Assembly: GCA_947259075.1 (NCBI GenBank)
Contig: CAMYKQ010000017.1
Coordinates: 1 to 64,000 of the forward strand
DNA length: 64,000 bases
Reading direction: 5' to 3'
From: an uncultured Gammaproteobacteria bacterium
Lineage (GTDB): Bacteria > Pseudomonadota > Gammaproteobacteria > DRLM01
Shown here: positions 37,233 to 46,894 of the stretch, piece after piece
Layout: the number at the start of each line of letters is the position of its first letter
How positions within the stretch are numbered: the stretch's first letter is position 1
Notes under the pieces: model-generated
What the model saw: only the letters and a program-made list of their open reading frames with translations
The model's database searches: none
Told to the model about the DNA's origin: nothing
Translations under genes and position numbers: made by a program

Positions 37233-39317
37233 ATGAAGCTATCACAGCTCACCATCTACCTCTTCGTTACAGTGACTGGCGCTTCTTTAGCGCATGCCGC
37301 ATCGCCATTCTCCGATGAAAGTGAATTTGCCCTCACTTACGGCGACGAGGAAATGCTCAGCATAGCGACGGGGGCGGCGCAACCCATCGCCCGCGCGCCC
37401 GCTGTCGCCAGCGTAATCACGGCCGCGCAGATAAAAGAGATAGGCGCCACGGATCTTGACCAGATATTGGAAACAATACCGGGACTGCATGTATCCAGAT
37501 CAAATAGGCTGTATAACCCGGCGTATGTCATACGAGGCATCTACTCGGAAACCAATCCTCAAACATTGGTATTAGTTAATGGTATCGCCATCACTAATAT
37601 TTTTTCAGGCGATCGGAGCCAAGTCTGGGGCGGCATGCCAGTCAATAATATCGCCCGCATAGAAGTGATACGCGGTCCGGGCTCCGCCATTTATGGCGCG
37701 GACGCCTTCTCCGGCGTCATCAACATCATCACCAAAGACGCGCAAGACATCGATGGCACCGAGGCCGGCGCACGCGTCGGCTCCTTCGAGTCAAAAGATA
37801 TCTGGCTCCAATACGGTGGCGAGCACAACGGCTTGAGCACCGCCTTCTCCCTTGAATATGGGACAACGGACGGGCAGCGGGAGACGATTCAAGCGGACGC
37901 CCAAAGCGGGCTGGACGCGTTATTCAGCACCAGCGCCTCGCTCGCGCCCGGCCCGGTGAATCTCGGACGCAAATATTTGGATACCCGCGTTGATGCGGGC
38001 TGGAACAATTGGCGGCTGCGCGCGGGTTATCAAGGCCGCCGCGATGTCGGGACCGGCGCGGGCGTGGCGCAAGCGCTCGACCCCGCGGGCAGCAATGAAA
38101 GTGACCGCTACAACGCCGATCTCTCCTATCATTTCGCGGATGTGGAGGATTGGGACACCACCGTCGAGTTAAGCCATTTCAATAGCAGCGCCCGTTCCGA
38201 TCTCGTCTTGTTCCCGCCCGGCACCTTCGCCGGTGCCTTTCCGGACGGCCTCATCGGCAACCCCGACGTCTATGAACGTCATACCCGTTTGGGCATTTCC
38301 AGCTTCTACACCGGCTGGGAACGGCATCGCCTGCGTCTCGGCGCGGGCCACAACCACAGCGATCTCTACAAGGTCAAGGAAACGCATAATTTCTTTTTCG
38401 CCCCCGGCGGCATCCCCGTCCCGCTCGGCGGCGTCGTCGACGTCAGTGACGCGGCGGCCTTCGTGCGGGAAGAAACGCGTCAAGTCAATTATGTCTTCGT
38501 TCAGGATGAATGGTCGTTCGCGCGTGACTGGAGCCTCACCGCGGGCCTGCGTTATGACAATTATTCAGACTTCGGCGACACGGTGAACCCGCGCGCCGCC
38601 ATCGTCTGGCAAACGGCCTTCGATCTGACTACCAAACTATTATACGGCCGCGCCTTCCGTGCGCCGTCCTTCGCCGAGCTCTATAACATCAATAATCCCG
38701 TCGCGCTGGGAAATCCTGATCTCAATCCAGAAACGATCGACACCATTGAATTAGCATTTGATTACCAGCTGTCAGGCAAGGCGCGCACCGGCCTCAATCT
38801 TTTCCATTATAAAATGCAAGATATTATTCGGCCCATCAATGACCCGGCACCCGCGACAACGGTAACGGCGCAAAATACGGGAAACCAATCCGGCTACGGC
38901 TTGGAGTGGGAACTCAGCGCCAACATCAGCAACACAACCCGCTTGATCGCCAATTATGCATTGCAACGTTCGGAGGACGAGAACACTGACTCAGATGCGG
39001 GCAATGCCCCGCATCATCAAATCTATCTGCGCGTCAACTGGCAAGCACTCGACAATTGGACATTCAGCCCGCAAGTGACCTGGATCGGTGAACGGCAACG
39101 GGTCTTCGGTGACGCGCGGCCGCCAGTCGCTGATTACACCACCGTGGACATTACCGTGCGCCGCACCCGCACATTCGGTAATTTCGAATTCGCCGCCTCA
39201 ATCCGCAATCTCTTCGATGAGGCCGGATATGAACCCAGCCTAAGCCCGGGCCAGATACCACAAGACTTGCCCATGCCAGGACGCAGCCTCTATATCGAGG
39301 GGAGCTATTTTCTATAA
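37233..39317 (+). CDS. TonB-dependent outer-membrane receptor
   Basis: 694 residues. Signal peptide (MKLSQLTIYLFVTVTGASLA, cut near AHAA), plug domain (PAVASVITAAQIKEIGATDL, VLVNGIAITNIF, RIEVIRGPGSAIYGADAFSG) and a 22-strand-type barrel ending RSLYIEGSYFL with the terminal aromatic. The plug is of the vitamin B12/colicin-receptor (BtuB/CirA) type; the ligand is unknown. I chose the ATG at 37233, preceded by AAGAAGG, since it gives a clean signal peptide. It is the last gene of the TPP - citrate-synthase-fold cluster by spacing and strand, which may point to uptake of a related small molecule or its metal complex. Confidence 0.92.
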   Translation: MKLSQLTIYLFVTVTGASLAHAASPFSDESEFALTYGDEEMLSIATGAAQPIARAPAVASVITAAQIKEIGATDLDQILETIPGLHVSRSNRLYNPAYVIRGIYSETNPQTLVLVNGIAITNIFSGDRSQVWGGMPVNNIARIEVIRGPGSAIYGADAFSGVINIITKDAQDIDGTEAGARVGSFESKDIWLQYGGEHNGLSTAFSLEYGTTDGQRETIQADAQSGLDALFSTSASLAPGPVNLGRKYLDTRVDAGWNNWRLRAGYQGRRDVGTGAGVAQALDPAGSNESDRYNADLSYHFADVEDWDTTVELSHFNSSARSDLVLFPPGTFAGAFPDGLIGNPDVYERHTRLGISSFYTGWERHRLRLGAGHNHSDLYKVKETHNFFFAPGGIPVPLGGVVDVSDAAAFVREETRQVNYVFVQDEWSFARDWSLTAGLRYDNYSDFGDTVNPRAAIVWQTAFDLTTKLLYGRAFRAPSFAELYNINNPVALGNPDLNPETIDTIELAFDYQLSGKARTGLNLFHYKMQDIIRPINDPAPATTVTAQNTGNQSGYGLEWELSANISNTTRLIANYALQRSEDENTDSDAGNAPHHQIYLRVNWQALDNWTFSPQVTWIGERQRVFGDARPPVADYTTVDITVRRTRTFGNFEFAASIRNLFDEAGYEPSLSPGQIPQDLPMPGRSLYIEGSYFL

Positions 39318-39523
39318 TTTAGAGAAGCCCTGATTCATTGCGTGATACATAAATCGCAAGCTCCGTTCCCCTGTGAAGGCATGGGGATGAACGGCTGGCC
39401 GGCACAAGACTATACACCCCCCTCTTAACCCCAAGCCCGCGGAAGAGAGCGAAGGCGAAATCGCTTGCGCTGAATTATCCTCGCATCCAATTCAAAGATA
39501 CCCAGACCGGCGCTCGTAAAAAC

Positions 39524-41149
39524 TCAGTCCAGCGCAGGCGCGTCCGCATCACGCCGTTGACGCCCAACCGCGTGAGCGTCTTTAACCGGAAGCGGAATCC
39601 GCACGGAGAAGGTCGACCCTTGTTGAGGCACGCTTTTCAAAGAAATATTCGCCCCCAGCAGATGGCATAATCTCTGGGTGATGCTCAAACCCAAACCAGT
39701 CCCGCCGTATTCACGCGTGGTACTCATGTCCGCCTGCCTGAACTCCTCGAATATCCGCGCCTGCTGTTGTTCGGATATACCTATACCCGTATCGGACACA
39801 TCGAGATCAAGTTGCTCCTTACTTACGTTCACCACCACATCGATACGGCCGTGCTTGGTAAACTTCACGGCGTTACTAAGCAAGTTCAGCACTATTTGCC
39901 GGAGCTTCTGCCCATCCATCATCACCGTTTTCTGCTCACCATCAACCCGCACCGTTAATTGATTGTCATTTTTCTTCACGAGTATCCTTACGGTATCAAC
40001 CGCCTCAAAAATCAATTCTTTTATATCGGTGGGCTCAAGCCAAATATCCATATGGCCTGCCTCGATCTTCGCAAGGTCCAATATGGTATTTATCATCGCC
40101 AGCAGATGATTCGCCGCGGCATGGACACGGCGCAAGTCGGTTACCACCGCGTCATTACCCTCAATCTCCATCTCCTCAATCACCATCTCGGTATATCCAA
40201 TGATGGCATTCAAAGGGGTGCGGAGCTCATGACTCATATTCGCGAGAAATTCAGACTTGTGCCGGCTGGCCAGCAGCGCTTGATCGCGCGCCGCCACCAA
40301 CTCTTGGGTACGTGATGACACCAAGGATTCAAGATTATCGTTTTGCTCCCGCAGCTGGCGATCCCTTTGCTCCAGCGCCGTAATCATTTTGTTGAATACT
40401 TCGGCGATAGTCCTCACCTCAGCCGGGCCTTCAACGACTGACCGCGAATGCGCCTCCCCTTCCCCCGCTTTTCTCATAATCACCGCGAGGGCCTGTAAAG
40501 GCGAAGTAGCGCGATTAACTATAACGCGCAACAAAAAGACCAAGACCGCGGCGAAGATTAAAGCAACGATGATATTATTAATGAAAATAGTCGCCTGGGC
40601 CTTGAGTAATTCAGCCTTACTGAGCGCGACATGCACGAATCCCAGCTGTTCAACAAGTGGATCTCGCAAACGAAATTGCGACTCCACCCCTTCCGCCGCA
40701 TCTTGCCGCGAATACACTGGCGCGACGAAATGAAATGAGGAGTTGGTTTCTTCCAACAATAATGCCCTGTCATCACCGGAAATCACGGATAGAATATCTG
40801 ACGAAGGCGTCCAATCCACCTTCTCGCCTTGCGCAAGCAAAATCATGTTCTCCATATTATAAATGGATACATAGCGAATATTCGGGAAGGCAAGGGTGGC
40901 CTTAACCGCATCCGCGGCATTTTCTTTGGAAGAAAATAACAGCGCCAGCACACTTTGCGCGGCGAAATTATCCGCTATCTGCTCACCTTCTTGAACCAGC
41001 AAGCCGCGTATATTTTGACTCTGCAAAAACGCGGTCGCCATCGACGCCAACAAAGCCAAACACGCCACGCCAATGGACACGGTATACAGTAGTTGTTTCC
41101 GGAAACTCCACGATGGCGGCAAGATACGATCGAGGACGCTCATCCGCAC
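39524..41149 (-). CDS. Membrane sensor histidine kinase (HAMP-HisKA-HATPase)
   Basis: 541 residues. TM1 about 18-42, periplasmic domain about 43-187, TM2 about 192-212, HAMP about 212-270, coiled coil, HisKA with phospho-His in FLANMSHELRTPLNAIIGYT, then HATPase (NLLSNAVKFTKHG, VSDTGIGIS, GGTGLGLSITQRL). No response regulator is beside it. It begins 3 bp after the stop of the periplasmic binding protein gene on the same strand, so the two probably work together, with the binding protein presenting a ligand. Convergent with the TonB receptor. Confidence 0.92.
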   Translation of the reverse strand: MRMSVLDRILPPSWSFRKQLLYTVSIGVACLALLASMATAFLQSQNIRGLLVQEGEQIADNFAAQSVLALLFSSKENAADAVKATLAFPNIRYVSIYNMENMILLAQGEKVDWTPSSDILSVISGDDRALLLEETNSSFHFVAPVYSRQDAAEGVESQFRLRDPLVEQLGFVHVALSKAELLKAQATIFINNIIVALIFAAVLVFLLRVIVNRATSPLQALAVIMRKAGEGEAHSRSVVEGPAEVRTIAEVFNKMITALEQRDRQLREQNDNLESLVSSRTQELVAARDQALLASRHKSEFLANMSHELRTPLNAIIGYTEMVIEEMEIEGNDAVVTDLRRVHAAANHLLAMINTILDLAKIEAGHMDIWLEPTDIKELIFEAVDTVRILVKKNDNQLTVRVDGEQKTVMMDGQKLRQIVLNLLSNAVKFTKHGRIDVVVNVSKEQLDLDVSDTGIGISEQQQARIFEEFRQADMSTTREYGGTGLGLSITQRLCHLLGANISLKSVPQQGSTFSVRIPLPVKDAHAVGRQRRDADAPALD

Positions 41150-41152
41150 AAC

Positions 41153-42109
41153 CTAAGGCGAAGGAAAAGTAAGCGTAGAATCACGCTGCATTTCGATAGG
41201 AATCGTCAGCCCCAAATGATCGGCGCTGCGCGTGTTCACCGCGGCTTGTAAATCAGTGAGCGGCATAATGGTAAACTTTGGCTCACCCCCACCATTCAAT
41301 ATAGTCTTAGCAAGTTTAGCCAAACTTACGCCCATTGCCTTATTGTCCGGAAACAAGGAAAAGAGCGCCCCTCGCTTCACATGGCCCGGGTTGGTGGAAA
41401 ACACCGCAATATTTTTATCCCACGCACCCTTCAAAATTAGAGGCAATATCACCCTATCCTCCACCGTAGTCGGATCGGGAAGCAACCAAATGGCATCCGC
41501 CGATTGACGGCTATTCGCGATAATGTCCCTATACACCCGCACCGCGCCTTTGCTGTCTTGGACCGGGTACGCGGCCAGCTTGAGTCCGTGGCGCTTGGCC
41601 GCGCTTTGCCCCAAGCTGACCAACCATTGACTATTGGCGCGGTTGTACACCACGTTGACGTTTTTAATCTCGGGTGAAAGCACCTTGAGCGTAGAGAACA
41701 ATAAATCAGGATCGGCAGCGAGACTGATGCCAAACACACCAGGGCTCACGTCACCCGGCGCGATAATCAACGCGCCCACGACGATCGGCTTATTTAACTT
41801 TAAATCTTGCGCGGCGGCGAACCCCCCGCGCCCGAGCGCGATTATTACCTCAGGGTCTCCGCGCACCAAGACCTCCCGCAGTGCATCACGGTCGTAACTG
41901 TCCCCGATCGCGTAGCTATTGACCTCGCGCGCCGCCTCTTGTTGGATCCCATCGAGAATCGTGGTAATCACTTCCCGGTATGGCTCGCGCATATCGGGAT
42001 ACAACACGGCAATGGAACCTTCAGCGGCCTGCGAAACGGAAAAAAACGGCATCCCAAGCAAACAAATGCCCGCCGACACCACTATCCGTACTAACGAAAT
42101 AAAGGTCAT
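41153..42109 (-). CDS. Periplasmic binding protein, ABC_sub_bind (TrpX/COG2984-like)
   Basis: 318 residues with a signal peptide (about 1-28, ending FFSVSQAAEG). The fold signature is that of the ABC_sub_bind family: SIAVLYPDMREPYREVITTI, then PEVIIALGRGGFAAAQDL, KPIVVGALIIAPGDVSPGVF, NVNVVYNRANSQWLVSLGQS and VFSTNPGHVKRGALFSLFPD. No permease or ATPase gene is nearby; the partner is the adjacent histidine kinase, so it may be a sensory rather than a transport binding protein. Ligand unknown. Confidence 0.85.
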   Translation of the reverse strand: MTFISLVRIVVSAGICLLGMPFFSVSQAAEGSIAVLYPDMREPYREVITTILDGIQQEAAREVNSYAIGDSYDRDALREVLVRGDPEVIIALGRGGFAAAQDLKLNKPIVVGALIIAPGDVSPGVFGISLAADPDLLFSTLKVLSPEIKNVNVVYNRANSQWLVSLGQSAAKRHGLKLAAYPVQDSKGAVRVYRDIIANSRQSADAIWLLPDPTTVEDRVILPLILKGAWDKNIAVFSTNPGHVKRGALFSLFPDNKAMGVSLAKLAKTILNGGGEPKFTIMPLTDLQAAVNTRSADHLGLTIPIEMQRDSTLTFPSP

Positions 42110-42324
42110 TCGCTGTCTGTAATTTTAGGCGGGATCATCCCTGTTGAATTCTCAATCATCACGGCTTGAGAACAGTGGTGATTGTAGGGCTTTAGCTGCA
42201 GCAACACAATTTGTAGAGAGGCGGATTCCTTGAATTCGGCTCTCAAACTAATCACAAACATCGGCATCAGGCTAGAGAACGGGGCGACGATTCATGCCGC
42301 CCCTGCCACGTCGGCCCACGAGCG

Positions 42325-42501
42325 TCAGTGCAGCGTCTTATTCACCACTGCCACACCCAGAGCCGCTTCGACCTTCGGCACCTCGGCAATGACGCGAGGG
42401 GGAGTCTGGCGTTTCTTCAGGTTATAAGCTGTATCTTCAGTGACCTCAAGCAGCCTTAACTGCAAATCGTCGTCTTGATGGTATTTACGCCGCTGACTCA
42501 T
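42325..42501 (-). CDS. Small conserved-looking protein, function unknown
   Basis: 58 residues (starts MSQRRKYHQDDDLQLRLLEV, ends VVNKTLH), mostly polar with an acidic middle. The ATG at 42499-42501 has a strong GGGGAG four bases upstream after a short spacer, better than the longer frame that begins at 42567. No motif or membrane segment. It stands alone between the binding protein gene and the DUF1249 gene. I cannot assign a role. Confidence 0.55.
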   Translation of the reverse strand: MSQRRKYHQDDDLQLRLLEVTEDTAYNLKKRQTPPRVIAEVPKVEAALGVAVVNKTLH

Positions 42502-42729
42502 AACTGTCTCCCCATTGAGGTTGATCCGGAGAAGCGCGGCAGGCGGGGTTTTGGAAACCGTTGCCACTCAATCTAGGTATCGGCATCGCTGACTAGGGCC
42601 TTTAATATTTCAGACCCTCATCACCGTAGCACAAACCCAAAAAGCGGATAAAACCCATAGCGCTCAATCACAAACTAGTTTCACCACGATCACACGCTAC
42701 ATTGCTTTCAGATCAGCGGGCGCGCACCA

Positions 42730-43143
42730 TTAAAGTGCGGCTCTGGCCCGTATTCTTAAACAAAAAGCCAGCCACTCCCCCAGAAACTGGTTTACCCGCC
42801 GCTTTTCATGGGGCTGAAACATCCGGGGATTGGGGTAGGGATAGAGCGGTTTAAAATGCCCCGCGCTTTGATAGGACAGGACTTCGGCGACACGCGCATC
42901 GCGGTAAATTCGTATTTTCATGTATACGGCACGCACATAACGCGCATCGGCGTCCATCACGTGTGATAGAGAAATCGTCGTTGTGTATGGACTGCGATCC
43001 AGCAGCTTCACCTTCAGAGGCGGCACCCCTTCCCCACACAACACCACCCCATCCTCGATCGTATCGAGTCCAGGCAGCAAGGCCATCAGCCGGGAGAAGT
43101 TCTCCTCATAGATGACAAGTGGATTTTGTGCTACATACGTCAC
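42730..43143 (-). CDS. DUF1249 protein (YqiB-like)
   Basis: 137 residues. The pattern YEENFSRLMALLPGL near the start, the middle LKVKLLDRSPYTTTISLSHV, MKIRIYRDARVAEVLSYQS, and the C-terminal PYPNPRMFQPHEKRRVNQFL with GEWLAFCL match the DUF1249/YqiB family of gammaproteobacteria. The family is cytosolic and its role is unknown. It is separated by about 110 bp from the slipin gene on the same strand. Confidence 0.85.
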   Translation of the reverse strand: MTYVAQNPLVIYEENFSRLMALLPGLDTIEDGVVLCGEGVPPLKVKLLDRSPYTTTISLSHVMDADARYVRAVYMKIRIYRDARVAEVLSYQSAGHFKPLYPYPNPRMFQPHEKRRVNQFLGEWLAFCLRIRARAAL

Positions 43144-43257
43144 ACTCAGCCCTTCACTTTAACAACGCTTTCTTTGCCGATCATAACATCCACGGCGCAA
43201 ACCGCATGTCTTGAATCTCATGCCCTATTTTGTTATCGACTTTCCCTGCCACGGGGT

Positions 43258-44031
43258 TTAATCGGAGGCGCCGGGCTTGGAAATGCCTGGCTTCATGAAG
43301 GGCCGCAGCAGATCCATCGGCAATGGGAAAATGATCGTGGAATTTTTCTCCCCCGCGATGGCGGTGAGTGTCTGCAAATAACGCAGTTGCAAGGCCTCCG
43401 GATTACCGGCCAGAATCGCCCCCGCCTCCAGCAGCTTCTTTGAAGCCTGCAACTCACCTTCCGCGTGGATCACCTTGGCGCGGCGATCACGCTCCGCTTC
43501 GGCTTGACGCGCGATCGCGCGGATCATGTTCTCATTCAAATCTACGTGTTTGATCTCAACGTTGGCGACCTTGATGCCCCAGGCATCGGTCTGTTCATCG
43601 AGAATGCGTTGAATGTCCTCATTGAGTTTGTCCCGGCTGGACAACATCTCATCCAAATCATGCTGGCCGAGTACGGAACGCAAAGTAGTCTGCGCCAATT
43701 GACTGGTGGCCGCTTCAAAATTTTCCACTTGAATGATCGCCCGTTGCGAATCGATTACGCGGTAATACACCACGGCATTGACCTTCACTGACACATTATC
43801 GCGGGAAATCACATCTTGGCTCGGCACATCCATCACAATGGTACGCAAATCCACCTTGACCATTTGCTGCAGCACGGGGATGACGATAATCAGCCCCGGA
43901 CCTTTCACCTTCCAAAACCGCCCCAGCATGAACACCACGCCACGCTGATATTCCCGCAGCACCCGAAACGCGCTGGCCAACACGGCCACAATCACTCCGG
44001 CCAAAACTAGAAACGCATATGACGTCACCAT
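43258..44031 (-). CDS. Slipin (SPFH/stomatin-like membrane protein)
   Basis: 257 residues. One N-terminal membrane segment ([20 protein letters not shown]) followed by an SPFH domain: [40 protein letters not shown], and a C-terminal helix [20 protein letters not shown]. Slipins form rings or sheets at membranes and pair with NfeD-type proteases. Here it follows nfeD by 3 bp, the standard slipin-NfeD operon. Confidence 0.94.
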   Translation of the reverse strand: MVTSYAFLVLAGVIVAVLASAFRVLREYQRGVVFMLGRFWKVKGPGLIIVIPVLQQMVKVDLRTIVMDVPSQDVISRDNVSVKVNAVVYYRVIDSQRAIIQVENFEAATSQLAQTTLRSVLGQHDLDEMLSSRDKLNEDIQRILDEQTDAWGIKVANVEIKHVDLNENMIRAIARQAEAERDRRAKVIHAEGELQASKKLLEAGAILAGNPEALQLRYLQTLTAIAGEKNSTIIFPLPMDLLRPFMKPGISKPGASD

Positions 44032-44034
44032 AAT

Positions 44035-45390
44035 TTATTCCTCCGTTCGCTCTGTTTCATCGGCCGGCTCCACCCGCAACGTCAAACCCTCCATGGCCAC
44101 CACGCGCACGCGTTGCCCCTGATGCAAGGGCCGCTCCGAAGAAGCCGCCCAGCGCTCACCGTGAATATGCACCGGACCCTTGCTCTCGAAATCGGCCAGC
44201 GCCGTGCCCACGCTGCCCACCATTTCTTCCTGGCCGCTGACCACCGGCCTGCGCCGCGCCTTCAGCGCCATCTGCACCACGAACACGAGAAAAAAGACAC
44301 TCACGAGGGCGAATGCGGCGATGACTGGCAGGGAGATGCCGTATCCCGGCACATCGGTTTCCAGCAGAATGATGGAGCCGATCACGAAGGCGATCACGCC
44401 GCCGATGCCCAGCGCGCCGAAACTCGGCAACACCGCCTCGCCAATCATGAAGCCAACGCCGAGAATAATCAGCCCCAGACCGGCATAGTTGATCGGCAAG
44501 ACTTGAAACGCGAACAAGGCGAGCAGCAACGCGATGGCGCCCGCCACCCCGGGCAGAATCATCCCCGGGTTCGCGAATTCGTAAATCAAGCCATAGATGC
44601 CGAGCAGCATCAACACATAGGCGATGGTGGGATCGGTAATCACCGCGAGTAATTGCGAACGCCAATCGGGCTCGACATACTCCACCGTCATATCCGCCGT
44701 GGCGACGCGCGTTTGCGCGCCCGCCACGCTCACCGGCCGCTCATTAATCTGCGCCAGCAAATCATCCACGTCATCGGCGACTATGTCGATCACACCCAAA
44801 CGCAAGGCGTCATCCGCCCCCAGACTGGCGGCCTCGCGCACCGCCTTCTCCGCCCACTCCGCGTTACGGCCGCGCATCTGCGCCAAAGATTGAATATAGG
44901 CCACCGCATCATTGACGATTTTCTTCGTCATCGCATCATCGCCGTGCGCGGGCGGCGCCGCGGGCTTGCCGTCCTGCTCACCCGCGGCGGGGCTGATGGG
45001 CGTGGCGATCTGTACCGGCGTCGCCGCGCCGAGATTCGTGCCCGGCGCCATCGCCGCGTAATGCGCGGCGTACAAAATATACGTGCCGGCGCTGGCGGCG
45101 CGCGCACCCGGCGGCGCCACATACACCGCCACCGGCACCGGCGAGGCGATGATATCTTGAATGATCTCGCGCATGGATAAATCCAAACCGCCGGGGGTAT
45201 CGATTTGCAGAATGACTAAATCCACGCCCTTGGCGGCGGCCTGTTTGAGATTGCGCTGCAGATAATCGTCAGTCGCGGGTCCGATAACACCCGTCACCTT
45301 CAGCAGCACGGCTTGACCCGCTTGCTGCCCCTGTGAAGCCAGCGGCAAACAAAAGAGCAAACAAGACAGCAATGTGAGTAGTCGTCGCAT
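44035..45390 (-). CDS. NfeD membrane serine protease (ClpP-class), long form
   Basis: 451 residues. Signal peptide, then a ClpP-like protease domain with catalytic Ser in GARAASAGTYIL and Lys in AMTKKIVND. Next come four to five transmembrane helices (AYVLMLLGIYGLIYEFANPG onwards) and a C-terminal OB-fold NfeD domain (VGSVGTALADFESKGPVHI, GQRVRVVAMEGLTLRVEP). Long NfeD proteins cleave the C-terminus of their partner slipin. I chose the ATG at 45388-45390 (MRRLLTLLSCLLFC), which has GGAG nine bases before it; an ATG five codons upstream is also in frame. Confidence 0.92.
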   Translation of the reverse strand: MRRLLTLLSCLLFCLPLASQGQQAGQAVLLKVTGVIGPATDDYLQRNLKQAAAKGVDLVILQIDTPGGLDLSMREIIQDIIASPVPVAVYVAPPGARAASAGTYILYAAHYAAMAPGTNLGAATPVQIATPISPAAGEQDGKPAAPPAHGDDAMTKKIVNDAVAYIQSLAQMRGRNAEWAEKAVREAASLGADDALRLGVIDIVADDVDDLLAQINERPVSVAGAQTRVATADMTVEYVEPDWRSQLLAVITDPTIAYVLMLLGIYGLIYEFANPGMILPGVAGAIALLLALFAFQVLPINYAGLGLIILGVGFMIGEAVLPSFGALGIGGVIAFVIGSIILLETDVPGYGISLPVIAAFALVSVFFLVFVVQMALKARRRPVVSGQEEMVGSVGTALADFESKGPVHIHGERWAASSERPLHQGQRVRVVAMEGLTLRVEPADETERTEE

Positions 45391-45541
45391 GTGGCACGTC
45401 TCCATCGACTTCGATGATATATCACGAGCGTCACAACTTGCCTACTAATTCAGCGCCACATTCTCTCTCCGTTGTGAAGTGCGGCCGAACTTGCTAAATT
45501 CAGCCTGCTATATTGTGACGTCAAGGCCGAAATAGAGTTCT

Positions 45542-46888
45542 ATGAACGACCCGCAGACCAAGCCGCCTCCCGCGAAACCGCCGGGCGCCGCCGCCATCAT
45601 CTTAATCAGCGTCGCCGTGTTATCGATAATGCTGGGTATCTACCAGTGGTATGAGTTATACCAATTGCGCACCAGCGGCAGCACGCCCCTTTGCGCCTTG
45701 TCGGAAAACCTCGACTGCGGCGCGGTATGGACTTCACCGCTCGCCACCGCCGCGCACAGCTACACCGGCCTGCCTTTTGCCGCTTGGGGCGTAGCCTGGG
45801 GCGCTATCGTGCTGATCCTCGGCATTGAATTAAAGATGCGGCAGCAACGCGAAAAACCCGTGGCGGAAACCATGCTCGCACTGCGGCTCACCACCGGCGC
45901 GGGCGCCCTGCTCTCCATCGCCCTCTTGATCTACAGCATCACCCTCGGCGTATTCTGCCCCACTTGCGTGTTGTTCTATGCCTTCGTCGCCACGGCCGCC
46001 TACACCGCCTTCGCGCGGCTGCGCCCGCTGGAGCAAAACTGGTCGCGCGCCACCCTCCACGGCGTGGGTTTGCTCCTCATCGTCGTGGCCGCGCTGTTAT
46101 ATCCTGGCCTGCAAACCCCGAAACAAGATTTGGTATCGGCCTCCCTCGCCAAGATCGCCGGCTCGCCCGCCACCCGGCAAAACGTCGACCTCTCGCAAGA
46201 CCCGCTCGCCAATTTTCTGCAAACCCTTTCACCGCCGGCGCTGCAAGCCGTCAGTGACGCCCGCGCCCTTTACCGCACCGCGCCTTTTATCGAACGGCCG
46301 GTGGACATCAGCCGCATTGTCTACGGCAACCCGCGCGCGCCCGTGCATCTGATCGACTGGGTGGATATCCGCTGCCCTCATTGCCGCGACCTCGATGCGG
46401 CCTTGAACGAAATCCGCAACGTCACGCCTACCACCAGCTGGACCGAAGAGTCACGGCACTTCCCTTTGGACAGCGAGTGTAACGGCAATGTCTCGCGCAG
46501 CGATGGCGGCGGCGTGGCCTGCTTGAGCGCGAAACTCCTCATCTGTCTGGCGGGCTCGCCCAAAGGCCACATCGTGCGCGGCGCCCTCTTCGAGGCGCAG
46601 CGCAAGCTCAGCAAAGAACACGTATGGGACATCGCCGCGCAAAACCAAGAGCAGCGCGCCTCCCTGGAAAAATGCGTCGCCTCGCCGGACACCGCCTCCA
46701 CCTTACGCCGCGATATCGACTTCGCCGTTCAGCATCGGATCGAAGGCACGCCGCTGGTGGCCATCAACGGCCGCCAAGCGCCCGCCTTCCCGCCCTTTAT
46801 CTACAGCATGATTATCGCCGCTGGCGACAGTAACGCCGCGGGCTTCAGCATACTGCCTCCGCCACGGCCGGAAGTCTTGGCTCAATAA
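45542..46888 (+). CDS. VKOR-DsbA fusion: vitamin K epoxide reductase-like domain joined to a thioredoxin-fold domain
   Basis: 448 residues. Residues about 15-190 are a VKOR four-helix membrane domain, with the loop Cys pair C51/C59 (CALSENLDCGAVW) and the active CxxC C139-P-T-C142 (VFCPTCVLFYAF). Residues about 225-445 form a DsbA/DsbG-like thioredoxin domain with CPHC in DWVDIRCPHCRDLDAAL and the cis-Pro loop IEGTPLVAINGRQ. Such fusions oxidise periplasmic proteins and pass electrons to quinone, replacing DsbA plus DsbB. It is 6 bp before moeA. Confidence 0.92.
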   Translation: MNDPQTKPPPAKPPGAAAIILISVAVLSIMLGIYQWYELYQLRTSGSTPLCALSENLDCGAVWTSPLATAAHSYTGLPFAAWGVAWGAIVLILGIELKMRQQREKPVAETMLALRLTTGAGALLSIALLIYSITLGVFCPTCVLFYAFVATAAYTAFARLRPLEQNWSRATLHGVGLLLIVVAALLYPGLQTPKQDLVSASLAKIAGSPATRQNVDLSQDPLANFLQTLSPPALQAVSDARALYRTAPFIERPVDISRIVYGNPRAPVHLIDWVDIRCPHCRDLDAALNEIRNVTPTTSWTEESRHFPLDSECNGNVSRSDGGGVACLSAKLLICLAGSPKGHIVRGALFEAQRKLSKEHVWDIAAQNQEQRASLEKCVASPDTASTLRRDIDFAVQHRIEGTPLVAINGRQAPAFPPFIYSMIIAAGDSNAAGFSILPPPRPEVLAQ

Positions 46889-46894
46889 ATCAGC

